Origin: Rubripirellula reticaptiva
GTDB lineage: Bacteria > Planctomycetota > Planctomycetia > Pirellulales > Pirellulaceae
DNA: 64,000 nt
Direction of reading: 5' to 3'
NCBI RefSeq assembly: GCF_007860175.1
Contig: NZ_SJPX01000004.1
Span: 124,001 to 188,000, forward strand
Shown here one piece after another: positions 53,739-63,353 of the stretch. The position numbers and the translations under genes are program-made. Under the pieces are notes generated by a model. It was not told the DNA's origin. It made no database searches and saw only the letters and a list, made by a program, of their open reading frames with translations. Positions within the stretch are counted from its first letter, which is position 1; every line of letters begins with the position of its first letter.

Positions 53739-56700
53739 ATGAAAAGTCAGCTCACCATGAAGTTTCTTGTTGCCATCGTGTTCGCATTGTCTGGTTTGCT
53801 GATGGCTCTTTCGCCATCGGTCGGTCATTGCGAAGACATTCGTGTTTTGTTCTTGGGTGACAGCGGTTCGCACCAGCCGAAAGTTCGTTTCGACGAATTG
53901 CAGCCGATTCTCAACGCTCGCGGCATTAAGATGACGTACACCGACCAGGTCGCGGACGTGAACTTGGCAAAGCTGAAACAGTTTGATGCATTTGCGCTCT
54001 ACGCAAATATCGACGAGATCGATAAGGGCAGCGCCGATGCGTTGCTTGACTACGTTGCTGGTGGTGGCGGTTTTGTTCCACTGCACTGTGCAACGTTCTG
54101 TTTCCGTAATCAGCCTGAGTTGGTGGCCTTGATGGGAGCCCAGTTTCAGCGTCACGGGACAGGAGTCTTTCGCGCTGAAGATTCAAAGTCAGGTCACGAA
54201 TTGATGTCGGGGTTTGGTGGCTTTAAGAGTTGGGATGAGACTTATGTGCATCACTTGCACAACGAAAAAGATCGAACCGTGCTGGAGTACCGAGTCGACG
54301 CCGAAGGGCGTGAACCGTGGACCTGGGTTCGCACTGAAGGCGATGGCCGCGTCTTCTATACCGCATGGGGACACGACGGCCGGACGTGGACAAATCCTGG
54401 TTTTCAAAACTTGGTAGAACGCGGCATCCGTTGGGCCACGGGCAACGATCCACAAGCCGCCGGTGACTATCTTTCGGACCGTCCGTTCGACGTACCGAAC
54501 ACAACCGAGATGCCCAAGGACTTAAAGCCTTTTGAGTACGTTGATGTTGGCGGGCAAATTCCCAATTACACGCCATCGAAAGACTGGGGCGTCCAAGGCG
54601 AACCGCTCAGCACGATGCAGAAACCGGTTGAACCGACCGAGTCGCTCAAGCACATCGTTGTTCCCGAAGGCTTGCATGTGGAACTGTTTGCGTCCGAGCC
54701 TGATTTAGGTGGCAAGCCGATCTGCATGGCGTGGGACGAACGAGGGCGATTATGGGTCGCCGAAACGGTCGACTACCCCAATGAATTGCAGCCTCGCGAA
54801 ACCGCACGTGACCGGATCCGGATTTGTGAAGACACGACCGGCGACGGCAAGGCTGACAAGTTTACTGTCTTCGCAGAAGAGCTGAGCATTCCAACCAGTA
54901 TTGCTTTTTCCCGAGGCGGCGTGATTGTTCAGAACGCTACCGAGACGCTGTACCTGAAAGACACCGATGGCGATGACAAGGCAGACGAACGCCGAGTTTT
55001 GATTTCGAACTGGCAACTCGGCGACACTCACGGTGGTGTCAGCAATTTCCAGTACGGGTTGGATAATTGGATCTGGGCGATGCAGGGCTACAACCAGTCG
55101 CAGCCAATCGCGGATGGAAAGCAGCAACAGAATTTTCGCATGGGCTTTTTTCGCATGAAGCCGGATGGCAGTGAAGTCGAATTCATTCGGTCGACCAACA
55201 ATAACACCTGGGGCCTTGGGATAAGTGAAGAGGGGCTGATCTTTGGGTCGACCGCTAACGGCAACCCCAGTATCTATATGCCGATCGCCAACCGCTATTA
55301 CGAACAGGTTCGCGGTTGGGCGACATCGCTGACTTTGTCGTCGATTGCCGACACGAACGACTTCCATCCGATCACTGACAAAGTGCGCCAAGTGGATCAC
55401 CACGGTGGCTACACCGCGGCGGCTGGGCATTCGCTCTATACCGCCCGTGAATATCCCCAGGAGTATTGGAACCGAGTCGGATTTGTTTGCGGACCGACTG
55501 GTCACTTGGTTGGCTCGTTTGTGTTGGACGCCAAAGGTAGTGACTTCAGCTCGACAAGTCCGTTCAACTTGTTCGCCAGTGACGACGAATGGACCGCGCC
55601 AATCATGGCCGAAGTCGGGCCTGACGGACAGGTTTGGGTGATCGATTGGTACAACTACATCGTCCAGCACAATCCGACGCCTAAAGGGTTCAAAACGGGC
55701 AAGGGAGCGGCTTATGAAACGGAGCTGCGAGATAAGAAACACGGACGAATCTATCGTTTAGTCGCCAATGATTCTAAGCAAGGTCGGACACCAGACTTAT
55801 CCAAGGCAACGCCCGAGGAACTGGTCAGTGGACTTGCCGATCCGACCATGATCGTTCGCAAGCATGCCCAGCGATTACTGGTTGAACGTGGCGAAGCCGA
55901 CGTGGCTGAGTCTTTGTTTGCTCTGATTCAATCCAAATCAGTTGACGAAATCGGACTGAACGTGGGCGCTATTCATGCGCTGTGGACGTTGCATGGTTTG
56001 GGATTGGTCGATGGATCTCGCGATGATGTGAACGAAGTGGTGTTCGCTGCTCTACGGCACCCGTCGGCCGGTGTTCGTCGCAATGCGTTGCAGGTGCTGC
56101 CGCCGATCGGGGCATCGATCGAAGCGATCAGTGCTGCAAACGTCCAGCGCGACGCCAACACTCAGGTTCGTTTGGCTGCGGTTTTGGCGATCGCTGATTT
56201 GCCTGCGAGTGATCGTGGTGCCAAGCTCGTGCTTGACGTGATTAGCGATCCAAGTGCGATGGCAGATCGCTGGATCCCAGACGCGGCAACCAGTGCAGCG
56301 GCTCGCAACAGCGGCAGTCTATTGACGTCATTGGCCAGTGTCGTTGACCCGTCGCCGCGTGCGATTGAAATCGTCGGCCGGGCGGCGGACCACTATGCTC
56401 GTGGTGATGATGTCCAGGACGCGGCTGGCTTGTTGGCCAGTGCCGCCGAAGCTGATCCGCGTTTGCTAGATGCAGTCGTCCAGGGTTTCGCGGTCGGTTT
56501 TGGCTCGGCCGGAAATGATTCCGGACAGGTTCAGTTGACCGACGCTGTCGAAACTCGTTTGGAAGAAGCTTTGCCGAGAGTTGAATCGGGAACGCGTGGA
56601 ATGATGGTCAAGCTGGCGACCCGTTGGGGCAGCAAGCGATTTGCAAAATACGGCCAAGAGATTGCTGATTCAATGCTCGCCGTGGTTCGTGACGAATCGG

Positions 56701-58121
56701 CCGCAGATCAAGATCGGATCAACGCGGCACGGCAACTGGTTGAGTTTATGCCCGGCGATGCCGGCGTCATGGTTTCGCTGTTAGATGAAGTGAATCCCCG
56801 CACGCCACCGGCGGTTGCGATGGGGATCATTGAATCGATGGGGGCTAGTCGTTCGGACTCGCTTGGCGACGAAATCGTCGATCGGTTCTCGGGTATGACG
56901 CCGACGCTGAAAAAGTCAGCGATCGTGCTGTTGCTGAAGCGTCCCGCCTCGACACTCGCATTGTTGCGTGGGATCGAAACGGGCACGGCCACGTTCGCCG
57001 ATCTTGCGCTGGACCAAAAACAGGCTCTCGCATCGCACTCGGATCGAACGATTCGTGATCTGGCGACCAAGTTGCTCAAACAGGGTGGTTCGCTGCCGAG
57101 TGCGGACCGCATGCAAGTTTTGGAAGAATTATCGTTCGTTGCCAATACCAAAGGCGATACGGTCAAAGGAAAACTTGCCTTTACGAAGCATTGTTCGAAA
57201 TGCCACATGCATTCCGGCGAGGGAGCGACGGTCGGGCCTGATTTGACTGGCATGGCGGTTCACCCCAAGGAGGAGTTGTTGACTCATATCCTTGACCCCA
57301 ACCGCAACGTTGAAGGCAACTTTCGTGCCTACAGCGTGCTGACTTTGGACGGCGTCATCATCAATGGGATGTTGGCATCCGAGTCAAAGACTTCGATTGA
57401 ACTGTTTGATACCGAAGGCAAGAAGGTAAGCGTCTTGCGGGACGACATTGATGAATTTCGAATGTCGACCAAGTCGATCATGCCCGAGGGATTTGAAAAG
57501 ACGATGACGCCCGACGAGCTGACGGACTTGTTGGAGTTTCTCGTCAAACGTGGCAAGTTCGTTCCGATCGACTTGAGCAAGTCGGCAACACTGCCGAGTG
57601 ATCGGAGTCTGTTTGCCGACCGAAACAATCGCGCGGAACGTTTGGTGTTTGCCGACTGGTCGCCCAAGACCGTTGCCGGTGTGCCGTTTCAATTGATCGA
57701 TCCTCGTGATGGATCGGTTCCCAACGTGATCGTCTTGTTTAGTCCGAATGGTGAAATCAGTCGGGCGTTGCCGAAATCGGTATCGGTTGCCTTTAACGGA
57801 CCAGCCAAGGCGATCCATTTGCTCAGCGGAGTCGGCGGTTGGGCGTTTCCGTATGGAGCGAAAGACGTGGTCGCGTTGACCGTTCGATTGCACTATGCCG
57901 ATGGCGAGCGCGAAGATCACGACCTACGCAACGGAAAAGAGTTCGCCGACTACATCCGCCGCGTCGACGTTCCGGATTCGCAATTTGCATTTGATTTGCG
58001 AGGCCAACAAATCCGCTACCTCGCCATTCACCCAAAACGACAAGAATCGATCACCAAGATCGATTTCGTCACCGGGCCGGGCGTCGTGTCGCCAGTCGTG
58101 ATGGCGATCACTGCCGAATAA
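53739..58121 (+). CDS. Secreted ThuA / PVC-type / HEAT / cytochrome c fusion protein
   Basis: A 1460-aa protein with a signal peptide (about residues 7-31 from an internal ATG at 53757, which may be the true start). Residues about 32-230 are a ThuA (trehalose-utilisation-like) domain, with GGGGFVPLHCATFCF. About 300-680 is the PVC-type N-terminal beta-propeller domain, with RLWVAETVDYPNE. HEAT repeats follow (about 690-1130). Around 1152 is a heme c site CSKCHMHSGEGATVGPDL. The C-terminal 230 residues are a beta-rich domain. The type is planctomycete/verrucomicrobial and thought to act in sugar oxidation with adjacent oxidoreductases. 97 bases after the oxidoreductase gene. Confidence 0.9.
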   Translation: MKSQLTMKFLVAIVFALSGLLMALSPSVGHCEDIRVLFLGDSGSHQPKVRFDELQPILNARGIKMTYTDQVADVNLAKLKQFDAFALYANIDEIDKGSADALLDYVAGGGGFVPLHCATFCFRNQPELVALMGAQFQRHGTGVFRAEDSKSGHELMSGFGGFKSWDETYVHHLHNEKDRTVLEYRVDAEGREPWTWVRTEGDGRVFYTAWGHDGRTWTNPGFQNLVERGIRWATGNDPQAAGDYLSDRPFDVPNTTEMPKDLKPFEYVDVGGQIPNYTPSKDWGVQGEPLSTMQKPVEPTESLKHIVVPEGLHVELFASEPDLGGKPICMAWDERGRLWVAETVDYPNELQPRETARDRIRICEDTTGDGKADKFTVFAEELSIPTSIAFSRGGVIVQNATETLYLKDTDGDDKADERRVLISNWQLGDTHGGVSNFQYGLDNWIWAMQGYNQSQPIADGKQQQNFRMGFFRMKPDGSEVEFIRSTNNNTWGLGISEEGLIFGSTANGNPSIYMPIANRYYEQVRGWATSLTLSSIADTNDFHPITDKVRQVDHHGGYTAAAGHSLYTAREYPQEYWNRVGFVCGPTGHLVGSFVLDAKGSDFSSTSPFNLFASDDEWTAPIMAEVGPDGQVWVIDWYNYIVQHNPTPKGFKTGKGAAYETELRDKKHGRIYRLVANDSKQGRTPDLSKATPEELVSGLADPTMIVRKHAQRLLVERGEADVAESLFALIQSKSVDEIGLNVGAIHALWTLHGLGLVDGSRDDVNEVVFAALRHPSAGVRRNALQVLPPIGASIEAISAANVQRDANTQVRLAAVLAIADLPASDRGAKLVLDVISDPSAMADRWIPDAATSAAARNSGSLLTSLASVVDPSPRAIEIVGRAADHYARGDDVQDAAGLLASAAEADPRLLDAVVQGFAVGFGSAGNDSGQVQLTDAVETRLEEALPRVESGTRGMMVKLATRWGSKRFAKYGQEIADSMLAVVRDESAADQDRINAARQLVEFMPGDAGVMVSLLDEVNPRTPPAVAMGIIESMGASRSDSLGDEIVDRFSGMTPTLKKSAIVLLLKRPASTLALLRGIETGTATFADLALDQKQALASHSDRTIRDLATKLLKQGGSLPSADRMQVLEELSFVANTKGDTVKGKLAFTKHCSKCHMHSGEGATVGPDLTGMAVHPKEELLTHILDPNRNVEGNFRAYSVLTLDGVIINGMLASESKTSIELFDTEGKKVSVLRDDIDEFRMSTKSIMPEGFEKTMTPDELTDLLEFLVKRGKFVPIDLSKSATLPSDRSLFADRNNRAERLVFADWSPKTVAGVPFQLIDPRDGSVPNVIVLFSPNGEISRALPKSVSVAFNGPAKAIHLLSGVGGWAFPYGAKDVVALTVRLHYADGEREDHDLRNGKEFADYIRRVDVPDSQFAFDLRGQQIRYLAIHPKRQESITKIDFVTGPGVVSPVVMAITAE

Positions 58122-58145
58122 ATCGGCATAGTATTGGAGCATTAC

Positions 58146-58172
58146 GCAACAGTCGCGAATCGCGACTGTTGC
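58146..58172 (+). terminator. Terminator-like hairpin after the ThuA-PVC gene
   Basis: GCAACAGTCGCG (58146-58157) pairs perfectly with CGCGACTGTTGC (58161-58172) around a 3-base AAT loop, 24 bases past the stop. There is no T-tract downstream. Confidence 0.6.
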
Positions 58173-58865
58173 GGTGCCGTCATTGAGTCGGTCCTAAGAC
58201 ATTACGTCTTTTGTCTTGAAACTGTTTGTAGGTGACGAGGCACCGAGTCATGAAAAGATTCTTGCCGTCAATTAATCACCAACCGCTCCGCGGTTGTTCA
58301 TCGTACTGCTGATGCAGGCGTTTCATTAAGTTCGCCACTTTCACTCTTCTCGATGATTTGCTGCAGCGTGGTGTCTCCGTTCGCAACGACGTTGTCGTCT
58401 TTGTATTGGGCAGGTAAGCGGACAGTGTTCGAGTTGGTCAGGGTTTAGTCTGCTGGAGATTCAAAGTGAATCTGTCACCGCCAAGGCGGGCACGAGCTTC
58501 TGTCACAGTCCCTTGGCTGCCAGGTTTTTGACGCATTGGTGATGTAAACGGTGACGGCGAAATGATTGTCGCCGGCGGTCACTGCATAGATTGTCAGGGG
58601 CCTGATTTGATGGGCAAGTCGGTGCCTGTCCCGCTCATGAATCGGTGATGCTAACTGCATCTGCGGTGTGGCTGTGTAACCTCCCGTTCGATTTCTTTCT
58701 CTCCTGGAGGACGAATCTGTCACTCGCCCCTGGACGCTGCTCCACCAAGTTTCGCAAGATCCCCACCATGGCGGTTGCGACGATTATATTGGCCGAACCG
58801 AGTAGATCTCGCGGCAATGTTCTTGGCTATCTAGAAGAGTCGCAATCTTTTAGGCCAACCATTGC
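58173..58865. other. Intergenic region with a possible decayed minus-strand gene
   Basis: No intact gene is supported. On the minus strand, 58298-58723, one frame stays mostly open but is broken by stop codons at 58475-58477 and 58445-58447. Its last 48 codons (58298-58444) have coding-like composition, for example RLPAQYKDDNVVANGDTTLQ and ending in a stop at 58298. It may be a pseudogene remnant; the family is unrecognised. Confidence 0.25.
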
Positions 58866-58975
58866 TTGACCATTGCTTGACCATTGCTTGACCATTGCTT
58901 GACCATTGCTTGATCATTGGTTGATCATTGGTTGATCATTGGTTGATCATTGGTTGATCATTGGTTGATCATTGG
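58866..58975. repeat. Tandem array of 11-bp repeats upstream of an ECF sigma gene
   Basis: Four copies of TTGACCATTGC (58866-58909) are followed without break by six copies of TTGATCATTGG (58910-58975); an imperfect unit (CCAACCATTGC) precedes them. The two unit types differ at two positions. The second contains the palindrome TGATCA. The array ends 43 bases before the sigma factor start codon. Eleven bases is close to one helical turn, so the copies present the same face of the DNA. Confidence 0.95.
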
Positions 58976-59018
58976 TTGAATCGATCGCGAATCAGGTAAT
59001 CACATCCTAACGGCCCCG

Positions 59019-59618
59019 ATGACAAACGAATTCCAAGAAGATGATGATTCACTCGCTATGCATCCGATCACGGAAATGATGCGTTCTGCGGGTGCCGACA
59101 GCGAACTGGCCAACCGCCTGTACATGATGCTTCGCAAAAGACTACTTCGCAAAACGGACGCAAAACGCAAACAGCTTGGTGCCGGCGACTCGCTCGAGGG
59201 CGACTTTATCCCCTATCGCGTATTCTTGAAATTGCTTGAACAAGACCCTGAGTCTTGGAACGATCGCACGCACATTCTGAACTGCGCCGCGCAAAGCATT
59301 GGATGGCGCATTAGCAATCATCAAAAACGCAAACGGTCGATTAAGCGAGGCGGTCAGGCAAGAATCACGTTTCTTTCGGGATCGGATGTGCGCGATCCTC
59401 ATGGCCAAGACTTGCAAGCCAAAATCGTTGCGGAAGAAACGATCGCGCGCCTCACCGACGCAGATCCCGAAATCGCTTTGATCCTCGACATGAAATACCG
59501 ATCCCGTTTGCAGCATCTCGAAATTGCCAGGGCCCTTGGGATGACCGTCGATCAAGTGGATTATCGCGTCGCGAAGTCGCTGCGATGGGCTGAACGGGAG
59601 ATTTCGAGTGACCAGTGA
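59019..59618 (+). CDS. ECF-type RNA polymerase sigma factor
   Basis: A 199-aa sigma-70 family factor of the kinase-linked planctomycete ECF class. Region 2-like helices occupy about residues 10-110, and region 4 about 140-195, with IALILDMKYRSRLQHLEIAR and ALGMTVDQVDYRVAKSL. It overlaps the next kinase gene by 11 bases, so the pair is translationally coupled. The 11-bp repeat array lies immediately upstream and could regulate the pair. No Shine-Dalgarno sequence is evident before the ATG. Confidence 0.85.
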   Translation: MTNEFQEDDDSLAMHPITEMMRSAGADSELANRLYMMLRKRLLRKTDAKRKQLGAGDSLEGDFIPYRVFLKLLEQDPESWNDRTHILNCAAQSIGWRISNHQKRKRSIKRGGQARITFLSGSDVRDPHGQDLQAKIVAEETIARLTDADPEIALILDMKYRSRLQHLEIARALGMTVDQVDYRVAKSLRWAEREISSDQ

Positions 59619-62600
59619 CATCGGCTCGAATCGCAGCAATGGTACCCCGATCGAGCCTTCGCGACTGGAGCAATGTCTCGACGCAATTCTCGGTGCTGGC
59701 CCCAGTTCGTATGAACGCATTCTGTTTGATTTCTTTCCCGACAACAGTGATCTGAATCACGCGAAGTTGCGCGCACTCGTCCGCAGCATGACCGAAGGCT
59801 TTGACTTTATCGCCGATCTTGATCCCGACGATCATGGATCGGCGAAGTTAAACGCCAATACACTTACTGTCACGGTCGATAGCCCTGCCGGTGGATCATC
59901 AAATTCGCTGCACTCAAGCGATTCGACACTACTTGGTACGGACCCTCGCTATTTCAGTCACTTTGAAATCGTTTCGCGACTCGGGCAAGGTGGAATGGGA
60001 GTCGTTTATCACGCGTTGGATAGCAAACTCCAGCGAGAAGTTGCACTGAAGCTGATTCACCCACTTAAACGGGAAAATCCTGAATCAAAACGCCGGTTCC
60101 TGAACGAGGCCAGAGCCGTCGCGGCGTTGGACCATCCCGCCGTCGTCAGGATCTATGAAGTCGGCGTTTTCGACGATACACCGTTTTACGCGATGCAATT
60201 GGTGGACGCGGATGATTTGTCGAAGTGCATTCGAGAGTCATCCAGAGCGGTTCCCGATCGTGGCGAGGTGCTTTCCCGCACTCGTATTGTTGAGAGGGTC
60301 GCCCGGGCGGTAGAACACGCGCATCATTGCGGCTTTTTGCATCGCGATATCAAACCCTCGAATATTTTGATCAGGCGTTCAGACCAATTCGCGATGCTGA
60401 CTGATTTCGGTTTGGTAAAACGCCTCGACGATACCTCCGATCTAACGATGAGTGGGGCCGTTGTCGGGACGCCCAATTTCGCAGCGCCGGAACAGCTCGT
60501 CGGCTCGAGTAGAGCGGACCACCGCGCGGATATCTACGGATTGGGCGCAACGCTCTATGCCGCACTCACGGGGACAATTCCGTTCGGATCGAGCAGTTTT
60601 CCCGAAGTGCTATACCGCGTTCAAAACGAGTCTCTTCCGCTGCTGCGTAGTGTCAATCGCAACGTCTCGGAGGATCTCGAAACCATTTGCCACAAGGCGT
60701 TAGAGAAGGATCCCGCAGATCGTTTCAACACCGCGGAGGAGTTCGCCGACGAACTCAATCGCGAGATCAATGGACTGCCGATTCGTTCGCGCCGAACAAG
60801 TGCATTCGGAAAAGCCTACCGCTGGGCACGCCGCAACCGCATTCGCACCGCAGCGATTGCTTTGACGACTTCGTTCATCGTTTTGTCGACGTTCTTATAC
60901 CTGACCCGACCCGCCAACCTTGTCCTTCAAATCACGCCCGCCATCGCCACGGTCACCCTTGATCAACAACCGCTCTCATTGATCGACGGAATGGCTACAT
61001 CGTCCGGCGACCCCGGCGACAGGGTGCTGCGGATTGAGGCTGACGGATACGAACCTTTTCAGGAAACGGTTGCGTTACGACGAGGCACATCGTCGACTGT
61101 CACGAGCAACGTTCAACTGGTTCGGTTGATGGGTCGCCTTGAAGTTGATTCCATCCCGCTGGGTGCGGAAGTCGTGATTCGCTCGCCGACCGGCGAGAGA
61201 ATCGCCAAGGGACGAACACCCTTTCGCTCGCCCGAACTGCCCAGCGGAGATGCGATTCTCTCGATCGAGAAACCGCTGTTCAACAAAGTCTCGCAAGAAA
61301 TCCGAATCCCCAAGGCTGGAAAATCGGCAACGATCGCAACCGTTAAACTCGAATCGCGGTTTCCGCCTGAATTGGGATCGCCGATCATGGCGGAGCGATT
61401 GGCGGAACTTTCCCAGCCGTTTGCTGACCCCATTCGTTTTGATGGAATCTCGCTAGACGAACTGACCACTCGCATATCAACCCTTAGCGGGCTTCCGGTC
61501 ACCATCAATCAGTCAGCGTTAAAAGCGATTCGCGTAAACCCAAAAACGCTCAAGCTAACGTTCGTCGCGATTTCGCTGGCTGATCTGTTTGAGTCTCTTC
61601 AGCCGCACGGCTTGACGATGGTTGCACAAACTTCCTCCGAGGGAACGAATTGGTTGGTAACGTCGGTTGAGAATTCGGAGCGAACGCTGTTTCGCGCCAT
61701 CTACTCACTCGAATCCTTGCGTGTTCAGTCGACGCCCACCCAGCTCTGTCAGTTATTGATGAATAACGTTTCGCCCCACTTGTGGGAACATCTTGGTGGA
61801 CCCTGTGCCGCAACACAGATTCCCAGTCATCAGGCGATCGTTGTTTCGGCAGACATGGACACCCACCGGCAAATTGCCAACTACCTGACGGGCTTGTCCA
61901 ATCTGTTCGATCGAAACGTGCGTTCGGACAATCTGCTCAGCGATGCATGGTCCGACGGGATCGCGGTCGGTGACTATTCGAAAATCGAAGAAGCGTTCCC
62001 ACTTGAAATCGACACGGATGCGAGAGAATTACAAGGCCATCAAAACCACATCCTAACACTGTTGTTCTTAGACGACAGTCGTCTTTTGAGCGGTTCTGCC
62101 GATGCGACCATCCGACTCTGGGACGTCGCGACGGCCAAGCAAGTACGTCAATTCACACCTTCGAAGTTGCGTGTCAATTGCCTCGTCACGGTACCGGGCT
62201 CTCCCGACCAGTTCATTGCGGGAGACGGACGCGGCAATCTCACTCGCTATGACGCGAAGGATGAGAAGTCAATTTCACAGCAGCACCGCCACAACGGCGA
62301 CGTCACCTGCATGGCGTTCACGGGCGATGGTCAAACGCTTGTGAGCACTGGGTCGGATGGTTTCGTCATCCGTTATCAGATGCCAAATTTGGAATATGAC
62401 ATTCACGGATATATGTACGACACCAGTACGGATCTTGTCTGCTACAACGATGAAACTTTAATTATCAATAGCGTCGGTCGCGAGCAAGTTTGGAGTGTCG
62501 ATGCCGCAAAGATGCAAGTCACGCGTCCCATCGCCACACGAGATCCCATTGGGAGATTACTCGTCGTCACAGACGCTGGTCAGCGGACGCCGATCTTATT

Positions 62601-62916
62601 GGTCGGAGGCACCCGTCTTGCATCGTATCGCGGAGCGAATAACGGGCTGACCGCGGAACCCTTTCCATCGAGCGTTCGCGCGATGGTGGCCTTTCCCAAT
62701 CATCAATCCTTCGCGACTTATCATCGTGATGGCCGAGTCGTTTTTCGCGATATCGTCACGCTCAAGCCGACGGCGCTACTGCGCTTGCCCGAAATCTCAG
62801 GCCACAACGCCATCGCCGTTTCTCCCGATAAAACCAAACTAGCCGTTTCATGTTGGAGTCCCTCGGGTTCGCAAGTTGAGCCAATGATTTTTCTTTACGA
62901 CCTTCTTTGGCAATAA
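59608..62916 (+). CDS. Ser/Thr protein kinase with PEGA, STN-like and WD40 domains
   Basis: A 1102-aa membrane kinase starting at a GTG inside the sigma gene, with CGGGAG upstream. The kinase domain (about 115-390) has LGQGGMGVVYHALD, Lys in VALKLI, FLHRDIKPSNILI, LTDFGLV and GTPNFAAPEQL. One helix lies about 412-433. Two PEGA-like segments (about 438-580; ITPAIATVTLDQQPL, LEVDSIPLGAEVVI) precede an STN-like stretch (about 608-690, DGISLDELTTRISTLSGL). The C-terminal 300 residues are WD40 repeats (GHQNHILTLLFLDDSRLLSG, ATIRLWDVA). Likely controls the coupled sigma factor. Confidence 0.88.
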   Translation: MTSDIGSNRSNGTPIEPSRLEQCLDAILGAGPSSYERILFDFFPDNSDLNHAKLRALVRSMTEGFDFIADLDPDDHGSAKLNANTLTVTVDSPAGGSSNSLHSSDSTLLGTDPRYFSHFEIVSRLGQGGMGVVYHALDSKLQREVALKLIHPLKRENPESKRRFLNEARAVAALDHPAVVRIYEVGVFDDTPFYAMQLVDADDLSKCIRESSRAVPDRGEVLSRTRIVERVARAVEHAHHCGFLHRDIKPSNILIRRSDQFAMLTDFGLVKRLDDTSDLTMSGAVVGTPNFAAPEQLVGSSRADHRADIYGLGATLYAALTGTIPFGSSSFPEVLYRVQNESLPLLRSVNRNVSEDLETICHKALEKDPADRFNTAEEFADELNREINGLPIRSRRTSAFGKAYRWARRNRIRTAAIALTTSFIVLSTFLYLTRPANLVLQITPAIATVTLDQQPLSLIDGMATSSGDPGDRVLRIEADGYEPFQETVALRRGTSSTVTSNVQLVRLMGRLEVDSIPLGAEVVIRSPTGERIAKGRTPFRSPELPSGDAILSIEKPLFNKVSQEIRIPKAGKSATIATVKLESRFPPELGSPIMAERLAELSQPFADPIRFDGISLDELTTRISTLSGLPVTINQSALKAIRVNPKTLKLTFVAISLADLFESLQPHGLTMVAQTSSEGTNWLVTSVENSERTLFRAIYSLESLRVQSTPTQLCQLLMNNVSPHLWEHLGGPCAATQIPSHQAIVVSADMDTHRQIANYLTGLSNLFDRNVRSDNLLSDAWSDGIAVGDYSKIEEAFPLEIDTDARELQGHQNHILTLLFLDDSRLLSGSADATIRLWDVATAKQVRQFTPSKLRVNCLVTVPGSPDQFIAGDGRGNLTRYDAKDEKSISQQHRHNGDVTCMAFTGDGQTLVSTGSDGFVIRYQMPNLEYDIHGYMYDTSTDLVCYNDETLIINSVGREQVWSVDAAKMQVTRPIATRDPIGRLLVVTDAGQRTPILLVGGTRLASYRGANNGLTAEPFPSSVRAMVAFPNHQSFATYHRDGRVVFRDIVTLKPTALLRLPEISGHNAIAVSPDKTKLAVSCWSPSGSQVEPMIFLYDLLWQ

Positions 62917-63353
62917 GTCGTAAGTGTGTCGTCACTTCGATCGAACGCACTGAAACTCACGACTATTTCATCTGTTTCCTTATTTTGAGTCCGGATCGGT
63001 CGCCCAATCGCTGTTTCGATTCACAGAGCGGTTAATCTCGCTACGAAACACGCGTCCTACGAGCGAGGCATCAATGCCTGCGTCCACCAATATCGTCCAG
63101 TACTCCAGTTGTTAGTCGGCGAAAGATGGCAAGGTTCGGATGTCGCTCCACGGAGTCTCATGCCCCGGCGCCGATGTAGACTCGCGCCAAAAAACCATCC
63201 TCCAGCAAGTCACTCTCGGTTTAACTAAACTGCTCAACCACGGATCACTCCGTAAGCGACTTGTGAGCACTAAGTCTAGTCTCCGTCAACGTACCGCAGT
63301 TGCGTATTTTGCGAAACAATTTTCACAATGCCTTCCAGCAATGAGCCCAGTGA
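62917..63353. other. Intergenic region, no gene seen
   Basis: 437 bases between the kinase gene and the large surface-protein gene. I see no convincing open frame, hairpin or operator. It should hold the promoter of the surface-protein gene. Confidence 0.4.
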
